A stretch of DNA of 64,000 nt. Origin: Carallia brachiata. Taxonomy: Eukaryota; Streptophyta; Magnoliopsida; Malpighiales; Rhizophoraceae. Location of the stretch: positions 4,457,250 through 4,521,249 of the forward strand of contig JADCRB010000016.1 of the NCBI GenBank assembly GCA_021464245.1. The letters run 5' to 3'. Shown in pieces: positions 23,127 through 34,844 of the stretch. The translations under genes were made by a program, and so were the position numbers. Positions within the stretch are counted from its first letter, which is position 1; each line of letters begins with the position of its first letter. Under the pieces are notes generated by a model. It saw only the letters and a list, made by a program, of their open reading frames with translations. It searched no databases and was not told where the DNA came from.

Positions 23127-23571
23127 CTAGTTTTCTCGTAATTAGACCGGTCATCGATTCGAAAAAATTGAAGATTCAATTAATATTTGAACAAGTAAAA
23201 CAATGTTTAATAATAAATATATATTTATAAAAGTAATTAAAAAAATAAAACTTGTAGATGATGATTGGATATTAAGTTTTTAGTTTTAACGATTAAATTG
23301 AAAATTTTGATCAAATTTAAAACTAAATTAAAATTTTGAATTAAATTTAGGAATTAAATTATAATTTAAATGAAATTTGAAGTTGAGTTATAATTTCTAA
23401 TATTTATTGATTCAATTCGACCAATCTAGCTTGTTTGGTTTTGACCGGTTCAAAAACTAGTTATAAACTTGTCATGAATCAAACCGTACACTTGACTGAT
23501 TATCGATTGAATCGGATTGAATCGGTCAGACCAATTAGTCTGATCTAGTTTTAACAATTATATATGTAATT
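23127..23571. mobile_element. hAT-type MITE, GACCGGT family, copy 1
   Basis: An 8-bp direct repeat ATATGTAA flanks the unit (23119-23126 and 23572-23579). The ends are roughly inverted (GTAATTAGACCGGTC against GACCAATTAGTC) and the centre is AT-rich and related to the second copy at 24867-25497. There is no coding capacity. Eight-base target duplications are the hAT signature. Confidence 0.7.
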
Positions 23572-23618
23572 CCCACAATCTCTTTCACCAGTGAGTACCA
23601 TTGTTGCGGTAGGAGTCG

Positions 23619-23738
23619 ATGGCGCCAGCAGATCTTAAAGAGCACAAGATTAGGCTAGGCGATAAGCGTTCTTTGTTGTATGGGAGTCGTACCGATCATA
23701 CTGAGAATAAGCTTATCGTCAAGCCCTCTGAAACTTAA
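23619..23738 (+). CDS. 39-aa ORF, unrecognised, weak
   Basis: ATGGCGCCAGCAG starts a short frame with balanced, protein-like composition (KEHKIRLGDKRS ... DHTENKLIVKPSET) that ends in TAA. It is less AT-rich than its surroundings and could be an exon or a small coding remnant. No domain is recognisable and no splice partner was found. Confidence 0.25.
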   Translation: MAPADLKEHKIRLGDKRSLLYGSRTDHTENKLIVKPSET

Positions 23739-24655
23739 ATTGTATTTTACGTCCCATCAATATGGCATAATTATGGATCACCCACCCGTGTCTTATAAAT
23801 GACTTAAAACATTCTATATTATCAGTTTAGTAACAAAAAAACATCCTGAGTTAGTTTACTGTTAATTAAAATTGAATTTAATTATAGAAATGCCATTAAA
23901 ATTACATAAATGGTCCAACTTGCTCTCAACTCGCAATTACAAGCTTTTTATTTTTTACCATGGTAGGCAAAAACCAAAGTTTGAAGCACAAAAAGTCATT
24001 ACAACCACGACAAACTTAGTCAAGCCTAATTGCTTGTAAAAACCATTCAAACAAAACAACTCCAAAAACTCTCTTTTGCAACTTCTTCTTTCAAGCTTTG
24101 TGCTTTAATTTTAAAAGCAAAATGTTTTTCTCAAACTTTAGCTCCACAAACTTTGAAGGGCTTAAATTCAGGAACATATCGTGCAAAACATGTAATAGAA
24201 GAGTTTCAGTCGTGGTTATTCCTTTCCAAGATTTTCTCATTACGCGAAAATATTTTGCAGAATTCACAATAAATTTTCAAAATGTTCTACATACACATGC
24301 AGTTTACACTCTCCAGTATTCCACATTCTTCCTCTTTCAAAATACTTCGCATTTTTCCTCACGTTTGGTTAATCTAGTGTCCTACACCATCTAGTCAAAT
24401 TTGTTGAGCTAGGATAAGGGTGAATCTTAAATTCCCATAGTTTATGTGCATTCAAAGTTTCAAATGGCTTCACAATGCAAAGTCCAAATGGGCCTTTTAT
24501 CAATCAGTGCCCAATGAACAAAAGGTGAGGACTATGTAATATACCCATATCTGAACCACAATTCAAAAACAGATTCACAAGCGCGATGTGAAAATAACAA
24601 ATCAATTATTGTGTTAACAGAAAGGTGAGTAAAATCTGAAAGGAACCTCATTCCT

Positions 24656-24725
24656 GGCATTTGTGAATTATGAATTATGAATGTTCTCCCACATCTGACT
24701 ATTCCCAAAAATTTTTATATTTCTA
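24656..24725 (+). repeat. Local direct repeat, partner at 25915-25959
   Basis: The phrases TTGTGAATTATGAAT and ATTCCCAAAAATTTTT occur here and again near 25917-25958. The first copy has about 20 extra bases between them. The pair brackets the hAT MITE and a poly(T) fragment. Confidence 0.6.
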
Positions 24726-24866
24726 AGCTCTACCTCCTGCATCACTCCTAGCCGGGATACCAAGCTTTTTTTTTTTTTGGCTATTTTTTTGTTGCAAAAA
24801 AGGGATTTGATAATTCTGAATTCATGGAATTTGTTTATTTGAGAGATTGATCGGTAGTATATTAGC

Positions 24867-25497
24867 CAAGGTTCTCAGAACCAAACCGGTCATTGAACCG
24901 GAAAGTTGAGAGGTTTAAGGTTCAACCGGTTCGATCGGTAAAACCGCGGTTAAACCGGTAAAACCGGTATTTAATATTAAATATATAAAAATTAAATTTT
25001 TATATAACTTATATAATTATATAAAATGTTATGTTATATAAGAATGATAATAAATATTTAAAATAAAGTGTATTTTAAGAATTATATTAATATTTACATA
25101 CGTTAAAGATATTACAATTAGTATATTTAACAAAATATAATTTATAAAAATTAATTCAAAAAATAATATTTATAAATAGTGATTAAATATTAATTTTTAA
25201 ATTTAAAGATTAAATTGAAAATTTTAATCAATTGAGGAGTAAATTAGAATTTTTAGTTAAAATTAGAGTTTTAAGTATAATTTAGATAAAGTTTTGGGTT
25301 AAATTATAATTTAAAATTTTTTGGTTTAAATTGAACCGGTTCAACCGGTCCCAGTTTTCCCAGTTTTCCCGGTTTTTGACCGGTTTTTTCCAGTTTGGTC
25401 CGAATTCCATTTTTAGACTTGAACCGGAACGAATTTAGGACTGGTTCCCGATTTTTCCGGTTGAACTGGTCGGTCCGGTCCGGTTCTTAATTCCATA
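24867..25497. mobile_element. hAT-type MITE, AACCGGT family, copy 2
   Basis: It is flanked by the 8-bp duplication ATATTAGC (24859-24866 and 25498-25505). The terminal regions are inverted: CAAGGTTCTCAGAACC at the left and GGTTCTTAATTCCATA at the right, each next to many AACCGGT or CCGGTT motifs. The AT-rich core shares phrases such as GATTAAATTGAAAATTTT with the copy at 23127-23571. It is non-autonomous, with no transposase. Confidence 0.8.
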
Positions 25498-25672
25498 ATA
25501 TTAGCACGAAATTACTAGATTTAGTCACATTTCTTAGTGTAACTTGACAAACTATCATGTGGTGATTACAAATCAAGCACGCTTCCAATCACATTCATTA
25601 AAGATTGTTACAGATTGATGCATGTAATAAAATGCTTTGGTAATTAACAATAAGGAGGAAATCACCCATGTC

Positions 25673-25910
25673 TTTTTTTTTTTTTTTTTGATGATCGAAC
25701 ACATACTTTTATTTCACTGACATAAATAGCACGTTCGGAAATTTAACCATACGACGAAGATCAGCAAGCGCAATAATAGCGCAAATTGTGTTGACAAATA
25801 TCAAGGATAAAGTTCTATCAGAGCTCTGAAGCTTAATATGGGATAAATTATATAGTTGCTGAAACCAGCATCATAGAAGAGCTTAGCCCGTTCTTTCTCG
25901 TTTCTTTCTC
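25673..25910 (-). mobile_element. Possible retroposed fragment with poly(A)
   Basis: The plus strand shows a T-run (25673-25689), which is a poly(A) tail on the minus strand. It is preceded on that strand by about 200 bases of mixed composition ending in GTGAAATAAAAGTATG, with an AATAAA polyadenylation signal. The target duplication and source were not found. It is a processed-transcript or LINE-tail candidate. Confidence 0.35.
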
Positions 25911-26157
25911 TACCAATTGTGAATTATGAATATTCCCAAAAATTTTTATATTTCTAACAATATATAAAGATATAGAGATATTTTTAATTTTAAAAAAAAG
26001 AAAACAATGTTCTCAATACATGAGATTCTCACTCTATAGAATAAAAAATAGTCAGATGTATATAATTTTATCTCTATTTTTGTATCTAAACAAAGGATTG
26101 ACTTATTACTAATTTTTTTTAGTTTTTCCTTATCCGATGAGTTGCTTTAGTCTGGTT

Positions 26158-27009
26158 TTGTTTTTTTTTTTTGGTCCGGAAAGCAAAGAGATTCATTAAA
26201 GTAAACACCATTTATAGACAAGGTGAGCCCACCCACAAGACTCACAGCAGTCAAGCTACAAAAGAGACTACTCTCAAGTACATACAAAGCTCACCATTTA
26301 AACAGGCTCGACAACTGCACCTAACCCAATGGGTAGAGAGAAGCAACCGACCTAGGCCCAAGGCCCAAGGACAGAAGGAGCTTGCGGGTATGGGGAACAA
26401 GCGTAGTAGGCCCAGCCAAGCCAAAACAGAGAACCACCTAGATCTCGATGGCGATGGTGAAGGAACCCAACCAATGGGAAAAGTAAAACAACCCATAAGT
26501 GCATACAGCGGCAGGATGATAACACCAAGCTGGAGGCATGCCAAAACTCACCAAAGCTCAACTTCAAAGTGCTGAAAAAATCGAAGCAGCAATGGCCCCA
26601 AGACCCAAGCAGAGGTGGTGATACAAAAGTCGGTGACCAGGAAACGAAAGCCTAGCAAGCGCAGACGCGGCAACTGTACAAAGCCACCCTTATAGCCAAA
26701 AAAGACCTCTCCCCCACCCCTCTTATTGAGATGATAGAGAGAGGTAGCGGAGTCAACCGAAGTCCTCCGGTTCAAAATCAAGCAAACAACATAGAAGGAA
26801 AACCACCGATAGAGCACGAACGCTACAACCCCCCAAAACAGAACAAAAACTAACACTAACCCCACAAAGGGAAACAATGCTCCACAAAGGGAGCACCAAA
26901 TGCTAAGCGGGAGCCGTCGGCAATACAGTAGACAGGTTAAAATGCGGTCGGCGCACGATAGCCGTTGCACTCGAACCCTTATTTGTCAAAAAAAAAAAAA
27001 AAAAATCGT
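26158..27009 (-). mobile_element. LINE-like or processed retroposon with poly(A) and TSD
   Basis: On the minus strand this 850-bp unit ends in TAATGAATCTCTTTGC followed by TTTCCGG and an A-run (plus-strand T-run at about 26158-26172). It is flanked by 14-bp near-identical repeats, GCTTTAGTCTGGTT (26144-26157) and GCTCTAGTCTAGTT (27010-27023). It is GC-richer than its surroundings. Frames up to 140 codons exist but lack an ATG or recognisable motifs. A T-run of about 18 also sits at its other end. It is most simply the 3' UTR end of a 5'-truncated LINE. Confidence 0.65.
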
Positions 27010-27023
27010 GCTCTAGTCTAGTT

Positions 27024-28320
27024 CTTAAAGTCAATTAGGATGTACTAGTATATTTTTGTTGGAAAATTGCCTCTTCCATGTTTACGTATGACAAGCTCAC
27101 ACCTTTTCTTCCCTCCACGTTGGAAGCCTAATGATCTTAACTATAGAATGAAACTTTTGTTTATCTATAATTTTGCCACAGTAAACATTTTAGGAATATC
27201 ACAGCTTCAATCAAGATTTAAAAATGCTAAAATGCTCAACAGAAATTGAACTTGAGTTATTTAATATCCAGGGAGTGGAAGATTGAGTTTTATCTCAATT
27301 TTGTGTCAAAAAAAAAAAAGTTTTAACTCAATTTTATCCGGAATGAAATTTGTCCTGCAAGACTTGCACTTTGAAGGGGTTCTTATGTCCATCAAACAAA
27401 TTATTCATCCCTGGCCAGTTCATGTCTTTGGTAGAGGTGTTGAAACGTTTCCTTTCCCTTATTAATTTGTATATTGTTTGTTGTTGATTTTGCTTACTTT
27501 TCACCATTCTTCATCAGTTACTATTTTTTTTTCCAAATGTGTTAGAAGCTCCGGTGGATCATATATTACATAAAAAAAATAATCCTCCTTTTTCCATAAA
27601 TTTCTATGTCGATCTTATGTATCTGAAAATTATTGGCAGTTGCTTGATCGTCATGTCACTAAAAGTAACTTTGGGTTGGGTTAGAGATTAGAGGTGGGGG
27701 CAGTGGCAATCAATATTATCTAAAAACTTTTGGCTCAGTGCTCATTTTAATTAAGAAAAATTTAGATGAACTTTTTTTTTTTGATATAAAAAAACCCACA
27801 TAATTTTTATATAATATATAAAATATTTATACTATATAAATAATGAGATATTATCTATAATATTTTTTACATATAAGAAATTTTTGTAATTATACCATTA
27901 ACTATTGTACAAAAATATTTCAATATAATATAAAACACTTTGTCTGTTTTTTAAAATTATTTTGAGTCAATAAAATTTCCTTTAATTAATTCTCCGAGTC
28001 ATATGCCTAGGTTGCTGCCACTCTGATGAACTGGATCCCACTTTGGTTTCCATCATTTCCTTATCCGATGTCCATCTTGTCCATCTGGGAAGGTGGCCCA
28101 TCTTTGTTTATAGACAAGAAGATAAACCCTTTCGGACATATTGCAATAATTGATGCAGATATGGAGATAAAATTCTCTGGACATTGCAATAATTGATGTA
28201 GACAAGAAGATAAAATCTTTGGACTTAATTAATTGATCCAGGACCAACTTGCATAGGCAACTACTAGGACTAGAACTAGTAGCATCCAGCTAACACAAAA
28301 TATTAATTGAGACATTTTAT
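27024..28320. other. AT-rich spacer
   Basis: No gene or element boundary was recognised. The right part contains two related phrases with TTGCAATAATTGATG (about 28140 and 28184), a small local duplication. Confidence 0.4.
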
Positions 28321-28601
28321 ATTCACAAGAACAACAGGAAAAGTAGCACATCTCAGAGAGAGGGGAGGGGGGAGTCGCACATCACAAACATTGAAAACGT
28401 CGACAGGACTCCACAACCTTAACATTAGCAGCAACGCACTCACTCAAAGCTTAAAATTGTAGCCAGTGTCCCTCGTAGGTGGCCTTAATACATAGAAGAA
28501 AACAAGGTAGTAGGCACAACAATAACCCGATTAAAACGACCAGACCAAAAAGAAAACAGCAAACGGCAACTATTTACATGGCAGGCTAGGTGACTGCCAC
28601 C

Positions 28602-29513
28602 TCAGCGATGCTTGCTCCTTGTTTCTCCACTGTAGAGCCTGGAGTCATTATACACAACCAAAAACTAGTTCATTCCGATAGACTGTAGAACAGATGTCAA
28701 CCCAAAGAAGAAGATCAAACAAGCCACCTGACGGTTTAAAAAAGAAAAAAAAAAAAAAAAGCTCTAAAAGCTAAGAATTAATCAACGCTCAAATTGGGAT
28801 GATACCATATTATATATGATTGTGCTGGCATGCATGCATTCGAGGAAAAGATGGATGATCTATTCCCATGCGCCACTATAACACCTGAAAATTTCTCCAG
28901 CTATAATCTTTTCCTTTCATGCTTTTGCTTATCAAAGACAATAAAAGAAAGAATGAGGAAAAAAAAAATCCCATAGACTACACTTATTTTAAAAGGTATT
29001 TACGGATTATTTATGGATGTGGAATCTGAGCATATTGGAACAAAACCAAAAAAATTATTAATTAATTAATTAATTAATTAATTACCAGTCATAGACAGTG
29101 GGGGAATTAGGCTGCAGTGGCTTGTCAAAGACCTGAGCACCAATACCCTTGGTGGCAAGGTTGCTTCCTGGATTGAACACGCTCCTCCACACGTTGTCCT
29201 TACGAGCAGACGACGGTGTGGTGGGCGTCACAGGTGTGGCCGGTGTCCCTGGACTCGCCGGCATCGACAGGGACCTCTGGAATTTGCTGCCTTCTCCTCC
29301 GTCCAAATCTACATGAAAAGATAAAAAATGGAACGCGGCAGTGGCATTGTGACTGCTCCATGCGTTATTTAACTGAAGAAACTGTGGCTAAAACAGAAGA
29401 CACAAACCTTTGACTTTCAAAGGGTTGGTGGTGATCTTTCTGAGTCGGCCGAGGCCACGATCAGGCATAGGCCCGGCGGCAACATCGTCCCACAGTTTAT
29501 CCAGCAGGACCAT
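28602..29513 (-). CDS. DRM1: Dormancy-associated / auxin-repressed protein (DRM1/ARP family)
   Basis: There are three exons on the minus strand: 29513-29408, 29308-29086 and 28638-28602, joined in phase (GT-AG). The 121-residue product begins [15 protein letters not shown] and GLGRLRKIT, the family N-terminus. It has a Ser/Pro/Thr-rich centre ([20 protein letters not shown]) and the conserved core [15 protein letters not shown] ... [16 protein letters not shown], finishing [11 protein letters not shown]. Family members are small, disordered proteins whose transcripts rise in dormant or growth-arrested tissue and fall with auxin; biochemical function is unclear. If intron 2 is retained, the frame stops at TAA right after YDW, giving a shorter form; splice variants at this end are known in the family. 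A TATA box lies upstream at 29571-29580. The gene is intact and probably functional. Confidence 0.95.
29055..29084. repeat. (TTAA)n run at the DRM1 intron 2 donor
   Basis: A TTAA-repeat run begins immediately after the donor GT of intron 2 (read on the minus strand), replacing the usual GTAAGT-like extension with GTAATTAATT. It may weaken the donor and favour intron retention. Confidence 0.7.
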
Positions 29514-29570
29514 CTTTCCTCTTTGATTTAATTTCTAGTGCCTAGGTTACCTGCCTGCTTTACTCCTTAA

Positions 29571-29584
29571 CATATATAAATAAA
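29571..29584 (-). promoter_or_regulatory. TATA box of DRM1
   Basis: The minus strand reads TTATTTATATATG here, about 60 bases before the ATG, which predicts a transcription start near 29540 and a short leader. Confidence 0.55.
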
Positions 29585-30407
29585 TAAAGTAAAACGATTT
29601 CACTGCATCGACATACCAAAAAAAAAAAAAAAAATTGTTATTATGCAAGTATAATAAATAAATATGAATTAAAAAAATAATATTATTTTTATTATATAAT
29701 TTATTATTTTAATTATATAAAATATACTAATTATTATAATATAATTATAATATTCTAACTTATATGCCTATAAGTACAACAAAAGCCTAAATTGTTTCTT
29801 CCAATAAATCAAATTCTCGAGATGCTTCTTTTTGGGCTAATTCCAAGTCACTTATTTTTGTTCCATTCTGCGTTAGCGTAGTCTACTGCGATTGGAGATA
29901 TCAAAATGGTAAGTGGGGATTGATTAAGAAGATGGATAAGACTATTAGAAGTGGTAATTTTGTAGTAATCTTATCACGTTTAACTTTAATTCGAATTCTA
30001 GCAATTGTATTTTGAAGTTAATATTTTTTTTTAATTGTCAATTTGACTATATGTATGTGATATTAATTTCAAACTCTTTAATTTATCGTTAGCTTAAAAG
30101 AGATTTCATTAAATCTAATAATATTCGGATGCATATTTTTTATAAGAAAAATTAAATGAAAATATTAATAAATAATTTTTCTGCGTTCACACATGAAATA
30201 ATTAACTTATTTAATGAATTTTTTTTTTACAAAAAAACAAACAAAAAACAAAGAAAAGAAGATAGATAAGGATGAAGACTTGATAAAATTAGAGTAGGCC
30301 CGATCATCTATCCTATGATCCCAAGGGTATCAGATTGGCCGTTGGCTGCGCAAGTGTATTGTTCCCATTGTTTACGCTATTGGGGTCCATGATGGGTAGA
30401 GATGGGG
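29585..30407. other. DRM1 upstream region, AT-rich
   Basis: Mostly A/T-rich, with a poly(A) run near 29620 and AT-only blocks at 29640-29760. It probably holds DRM1 regulatory DNA. No motif was called with confidence. Confidence 0.35.
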
Positions 30408-30862
30408 CGCTGTGTTTGGTTTTTGTTGTGAAGAGAGAAAGAAAATAATAAAAAAATTAATAAAATAAAAAATTTTATTAATAATTATTTGAATATATTA
30501 GAATAAAGTGAAAAAAAAGTATAATAAAATAAATTTATTATTTGAATATACTGAAAAATTGAAGGAAAGAAAAATATCATTATAATAAATGATCAAAATG
30601 CCCTTAATTGTGTGGCAAAAAGATAGAATTTATGGATTTTTTTTTTCGTAATTTTATTATTCTCCTCAATTGTCATGTATTGCACCTTTTTTTCTTAACA
30701 TAAAAACAAGAAAATAAATTTATGGGCTCCGTTAAGAATTGTTTCTTTCGGTCAGGAATTTGATTTAATATCCATCTACAAATCTAAACACCAAAAAGAA
30801 TTGGATTCTTCCTCCATCAATTCTTTTTTCACCTAATCGCCCAATCCAAACACAACACTGGG
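30408..30862. mobile_element. MITE-like element, GTGTTTGGT termini
   Basis: GCTGTGTTTGGTTT near 30410 is the near inverted complement of CCAATCCAAACACAAC near 30845-30860. The interior is AT-rich and non-coding. No target duplication was seen, so the superfamily and exact ends are uncertain. Confidence 0.45.
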
Positions 30863-31181
30863 TGACAGCTGGGATCCTCACTTTTCATTATAGGAAGCTT
30901 ATACCATACTGTTTATAGTTTGTGAAACGGACATATTAGGTGCAAATTATAAAAGAATAATAAAATTTTTGGTTTGAGAAAAAAAAACCTTAAGGAAATT
31001 TTTTTTAAGCGAATCTGACATTGAATCTACATTTAATTTTTTAGATTAACATCTATTTATATTTACATTTTAGTTTTATAAAAAACACTAATAAAATATT
31101 GTCAATACTAAACTCGGTGTATTAAACCCAATTTACCTAGCCAGGTCCTTGGGGAAAAGTTTCTGCGTCATACTTTTCTTT

Positions 31182-31386
31182 ATACAATTTCTCATGCGAA
31201 AAATAAAAATACAACTAATCGTTAATTTAGTATAATTATATTGATATTTTATGTGAAAATAAAATAAAGAGATAAAATGTATTAATTTTTATTATTTTAT
31301 ATTTTATTAATGTTTTTATACTAAATTAACGATTAATTATATTTTTATATTTTGTATGAATAAATTGTCTGGAAAAATTGTATCGT
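31182..31386. mobile_element. Foldback MITE
   Basis: ACTAATCGTTAATTTAGTAT (about 31214-31233) pairs with ATACTAAATTAACGATTAAT on the right, and the outer ATACAATTT/AAATTGTAT ends also pair. The whole 205 bp is an imperfect palindrome with an AT-only centre and no coding potential. Confidence 0.65.
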
Positions 31387-32553
31387 ACAGAAATTGTGGC
31401 TTATATTATAATATAGGGGCTTATACTATAATTTGATTGATGGCACTTGACGAAGTCAGTAGCTTTTTTTTTTTTTTTTTTGGCTTGCTAGCTGTTTTCG
31501 CCACAACGGAAATTGATAAATTTTTGTGTTCAGAAAATGTGTACACCTTAAATGTGCACATCTTACTAGTTAGAGGGCTTTGATTGCCACTCATTTTTAC
31601 ATCTTTTCTCTCTTCTTTCTCTTGTTCTTGTTTTCTGGTTTGAAGAAACGGCAACATTCCTGTTTGAGTGAGAGAGGAGAGAATTGAGGGCATTCAAAGC
31701 TCAATCAACATATCATTCCAATTATCCCTTTTCCTCTCATCACATTAATTCAACATGAAACCCCTAAATTGAAAATTCAAGTTAAGCTCTCATGGGTAAC
31801 GGTCAAAGGGATAATCTCCAAATCTCTCTCTTTCTTTCTCTCTCTCGACGGGTTAGTGTAGCCCTATATGTTCGGCTGATTAAATTACAAAGATTTAGAA
31901 GAGAGATATGAAACACCATCATTGTTTTCATAGGCACGAGGTAACGATGCATTAAAGATAAGGTTGTAAATATCCTTGGATGGCGTAATCAATGGTGTGT
32001 TGTTTTCGATGTAATTTAGTGCTTTACACACATTTATTTTCCATTCATTAGCTGATGCATCGATCTCGAACTACTAAGTAAAAAGAAGCAACTCTTCCAA
32101 TATTTCCCATAAATTGCATGTCACTCACAAGATTTAAATCTAAAACCTCTACGACGCATATCTAGACTCTAATAACTAGCAAGTTGTTCCCCCAAACAAA
32201 TTTATCATTTTAACCATAGTGACATAATGTTTTCGATTTGAATTTAAGTTCTCATTTTTTTCTTTTTTTTTTGGATCTTTTTGCTGCTAAGATGGTAATC
32301 AAGGTGTTCCTTTTGAGTAATAAACAGGAGTGAATGGTGCAAAATAGTATAGATGGATTCTAAATATATTTGTGCATGATTGAATATGGAGGACCTAAGA
32401 GCATGGCGATATGAGTCCAATAGAAACCACAGGTTTGCTAAAAAGAGGCTGTAACCATCTTGTAGATAGAATGACGAAATTGACAATGGGTAGGGAGAAG
32501 AAATTATGTGTGTGGGTGTAGGGGAAAAGGTAGTGATTTCGGAGATAAGGGCA
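31387..32553. other. Spacer, nothing certain
   Basis: Contains a T-run at 31464-31482, a CT-rich stretch near 31825 and scattered short frames with low-complexity lysine runs. I see no gene. Confidence 0.4.
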
Positions 32554-32558
32554 AAATA

Positions 32559-32996
32559 TGTTGGTATTTAAACAAGAACATTGTCGTTACAATAGATAAA
32601 GTGGTCAGGCAAGATGAAATATAAATGAAGGAAAAAGAGTGGAACGTAAAAACTATATTTTGGAAAGAGGAAGGTAGCAACAACCTTTTTTAGTAACATA
32701 ATCAGATAGTTTTATACAAAGCACACTTGAAATTCAAATTTTAAACATAATTTATGCTTACATCATCACATGATTGCTTAGTTTGAATAACTGGCATTAT
32801 AAACCAAAATATCTTATGATTACATAGCAAAATAGAAACAAAATAGACTAATCCAGCTCCTCCTAGAAGCCTTCCAAATCATTCTAGCTGAGTTAAGCAT
32901 CAGTTGAACTTTTGGAGAGAAAAACAGTTGCTGTAACGACTACAACTTGAACCAGTAAGCAAAATTGTGGCACCAAGGTCTTCAAGGCCTTCAACA
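32559..32996 (-). repeat. 3' LTR of minus-strand copia element
   Basis: It begins TGTTGGTATTT and ends TTCAACA on the plus strand. The purine tract TAAGGAGGAG (minus strand, 32997-33006) adjoins it. Confidence 0.92.
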
Positions 32997-33817
32997 CTCC
33001 TCCTTAGTGCCAAGACTTTGCATGCCTTGAGACAATGTATGAATCTAGACAATAAGCTCACAAGGAACATTATGTATGGTCTAGAAGCAAAAAGGTACAA
33101 GAGGCAACCAATAATGCTTCTGTATTTTCTAGTATCAGCTTTAGAAGCACTATCTTCCTTTTGAAGTTTCTCTCTTGGTGTCAGGGGAGTTGCAGCCTTC
33201 TTACAAGCTGCTAAATCAAATTTTTGTAGGATGTGCTTGGCATATTTGGGTTGACATATGAAAATTCCTTGTTTAGATTGACGAATTTCTAAACCAAGGA
33301 AATAGTTCATGTTTCTCAAATCTGTCATATCAAATTGAGCCTTCGTTTGAGACTTGAACTTTTGTACCTCCCTACCACAATCAGTAATGATCATAAGATC
33401 ATCAACATATACGGCCGCATAAAGGAAATGTCATTTCTTAACTCTGGCATACAGAGTAGCTTCACTATAGCTTCTTTCAAAAACAATTTTCAGCAGATAG
33501 TCATGCAATCTGCTATACCAAACTCTTGGAGCCTATTTGAGGCCATACAATGCCTTTTTGAGCAACTAAACTTTCTCTTCTTCTCTAGATTTAACAAAGC
33601 CTCCTAACTAAACAATGTAGATCTCCTTCGGCAATATGCCATTTAAAAAGGCAGATTTGACATTCATTTGATGCACTAGCCAATTTCTTTGAGGTACAAT
33701 AGCAAATAACAACTTAATTGTCTCCAATTTGGCCATTGGAGCAAAAGTTTTAGTGAAATCTATACCAAGTTGCTCAGAAAAACCCTTTGCCTCTAATATG
33801 GCTTTGACCTTATTCAA
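32997..33817 (-). pseudogene. Copia reverse transcriptase, truncated before RNase H
   Basis: Fragments give KAILEAKGFSEQLGIDFTKT, LVHQMNVKSAFLNGILPKEI, then the catalytic YVDDLMIITDCG region (near 33380) and FDMTDLRNMNYFLGLEIRQS, and YRSIIGCLLYLFASRPYI. After SRFIH the sequence enters the LTR, so RNase H, normally about 130 more residues, is absent. Confidence 0.85.
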
Positions 33818-34306
33818 TAAGCCACCTCAGTTATGTTTGACTCTTTACACCCACTTGACTCTAATAGCCTTCTTATTTACTGGTTTAGGAATGAGAATCC
33901 AAGTTTGATTCCTTTCAATGGCTTTAATGTCCTCCTACATTGCTGCTTTCCAATCTGTTGACTTGGATGCTTCCTCATAAGTAGCAGGTTGAAGGATGGA
34001 TTGGTTGCATATTTTATAGATGTTGGTGAGTGTCTTAGTGCCCCTCACTGGAGTGTCACTAACATCATCATCACTTGAGGATTGTGACTCATGATCAACT
34101 GGCTATTTAGTACTTATATTCTGCTCCTTATCTTGTTCTAGTGTAGAACTCTCCCAATTCCATTTTTTCTACTCATCAATGTTCAAATCTCTACTGACAG
34201 AGATTTTGTTTGTTATAGGATCATACACGTTATAAGTGGAAGGTGTGTTTGTATACGCAACAAACACTGAAGCTGATGCTTTGTGGTCTAGCTTATCCCT
34301 TTTCAC

Positions 34307-34844
34307 CTAAGGCACAAAAGTATAGCATAGACTTCCAAAGACTTTAAGATGGCTAACTGATGGTTTATGGACAAACCAAGCTTCATATGGTGTGACAATT
34401 GATAAGGACTTTGTTGGCAATCTATTGAGGAGATAAACTAAGTTGGCTGCAGCATCAGACCATAACCTTTTTGGCATATGCTTCTCTACTAGTAAGCACC
34501 TGGAAATCTCCATAATTGACCAATTCTTCCTTTCACTGACCCCATTCTGCTGGGGTAAATAGAGAGTGGTGAGTTGCTATTGAATGCTTGCTACAATGCA
34601 AATTTACTTGAATAATTTAGATGTATACCCTGAACCGTTGTCTGATCTGATTGATTTGATTATAAAGTCTAATTGCTTCTCAATTCAAACTTTAAACCTT
34701 TGGAAAATGGCTGGCACTTCTAGTTTTTGCTTAAGAAAGAATATCCAAGTGAATATGGTAAAATCATCTATAAAGATGATGTAGTACCTACTTTTACTTA
34801 ATGCTTCAATTTTCATAAGACCACAAAGGTCACTATGAATCATT
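34307..34844 (-). pseudogene. Copia integrase, broken
   Basis: The segment 34513-34307 reads [34 protein letters not shown] and [10 protein letters not shown], the C-terminal half of the copia integrase core. The DDE portion upstream (34514-34844) is interrupted by stops and recognisable only in fragments. Confidence 0.75.

Noticed and set aside
26251..26970. Antisense frames of 97-140 codons in the poly(A) retroposon as genes
   Set aside because: They lack an ATG or motifs, are hydrophobic by composition and lie inside a unit with retroposon ends.
31421..31693. A 90-codon minus-strand frame ending in a lysine run
   Set aside because: The lysines come from a T-homopolymer; no homology, splice site or promoter supports it.
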